Shown here: piece by piece, positions 44,331-44,848 of the stretch
How positions within the stretch are numbered: position 1 is the stretch's first letter
Layout of the letters: the number at the start of each line of letters is the position of its first letter
Assembly: GCA_017965425.1 (NCBI GenBank)
Contig: JAGCPY010000011.1
Coordinates: 1 to 44,848, forward strand
Source of the DNA: Bacteroidaceae bacterium
GTDB taxonomy: Bacteria; Bacteroidota; Bacteroidia; Bacteroidales; Bacteroidaceae
DNA length: 44,848 nucleotides
Reading direction: 5' to 3'
Notes under the pieces: model-generated
Databases searched by the model: none
What the model was told of the DNA's origin: nothing
Seen by the model: only the letters and a program-made list of their open reading frames with translations
Translations under genes and position numbers: made by a program

Positions 44331-44848
44331 CTATCTCACTATCAACTTCTTGACGCTTCCGTCTTTCATCTTCAGCACATGAACTCCGCGCTTTGGTTTT
44401 GCCACCTTCCGACCAGATGCATCGTAGAAGGCTTCAACGCCATTCATGCCAGCCAGGCCAGCGATGCCATCTGCGATGTTGGCATGATACTCGATGTCGT
44501 GAGCCGGCATCGTCTCATACTTCTCGCCTTCCCATCCGACAAAGCTGTAGCGGCTGGCATCTTCTGGTATATAGTTGCGTAGTACCACCTCAGTACCATA
44601 CTCTACCTCGTCCTCAGCTACAAGTTCATCACCAACGTAGTAGCGGATAAAATACTTGTTTACGGTGAATGTTCCCGTCACCGTCACATCCTCTGCTGGC
44701 ATCGTTGCAGGTATCTCGCTCCAACCGCTGAAGGTGTAGCCATCCTTTGTGGGCTCGTCCATCAAGGTCAGTTATGTGCCATAGGCGATGGAGTCGGTTT
44801 GCAAGGTGTCACCATCAACGGTATAGGTCAGGAGGTAGTGGTTCACAA
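44331..44848 (-). pseudogene. C-terminal part of a Listeria-Bacteroides-repeat surface protein with an in-frame stop
   Basis: The gene enters from the right window edge. Repeats of the InlB B-repeat/List_Bact type are visible (VNHYLLTYTVDGDTLQTDSI; DEPTKDGYTFSGWSEIPATM; KYFIRYYVGDELVAEDEVEY), followed by a type A sorting tail (VEAFYDASGRKVAKPKRGVH ... LIVR). At 44772-44774 the codon TAA interrupts AYGT-stop-LTLMDEPT where other repeats of this family have a residue such as Glu; GAA to TAA is one base. The frame is otherwise continuous. The product would lose its last 146 residues including the sorting signal. The rest of the gene is outside the window. Confidence 0.75.

Overview
The window looks like chromosomal DNA of a Prevotella-like member of the Bacteroidota. 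The evidence is family content (BspA-type leucine-rich-repeat proteins, type IX secretion sorting domains, DUF4293, DUF5020, a Bacteroidota-type RNA polymerase omega subunit, PorT-family barrel) and thirteen copies of the Bacteroidota -7 promoter box TAnnTTTG, several with a TTTG -33 box 19-20 nt upstream. No homology search was run; family names rest on recognised motifs.

Layout. 1-3181: end of an unrecognised gene, a CPA2 cation/proton antiporter and a DUF3089 hydrolase, the last two on the minus strand. 3393-3808: five tRNA genes (Val, Arg, Tyr, Gly, Asp in transcription order), diverging from a DUF5020 outer-membrane protein. 4996-7029: uvrB, diverging from a five-gene envelope/housekeeping run (bamD, rpoZ, DUF4293, a type-1 periplasmic-binding-fold protein, a PorT-family barrel). 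11070-13879: a secreted four-module protein coupled to a small SH3 protein. 13998-18679: a five-gene operon of uncharacterised cytoplasmic proteins (Sel1-like, unknown, two MORN-like, DUF1963); this is the best candidate for an undescribed system. 18719-24028: minus-strand nif3-like, zinc-ribbon coiled coil, type IX cargo and uvrA. 24256-30762: RND efflux adaptor, pump and outer-membrane channel, then a DUF308 membrane protein. 30763-31740: a gene-free repeat region with a REP-like hairpin, a 525-bp element bounded by 94-bp inverted repeats, and a GGTGTACACG palindrome. 31741-40255: a large BspA-like surface protein, an ORF6N protein flanked by simple repeats, and mfd. 40352-44848: a HAD phosphatase, a long structured leader before a frameshifted BspA-like gene, a broken YbjN-like copy beside a perfect 28-bp palindrome, an intact relative, a YbjQ-family protein and a nonsense-interrupted Listeria-Bacteroides-repeat surface protein.

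How the parts relate. UvrA, UvrB and Mfd of nucleotide excision repair all lie within about 35 kb but in separate transcription units. The envelope genes (BamD, PorT-like barrel, DUF5020, RND system, type IX cargo) fit a Gram-negative cell with type IX secretion. The 41-45 kb end is decaying accessory DNA, with three damaged genes in about 4 kb.
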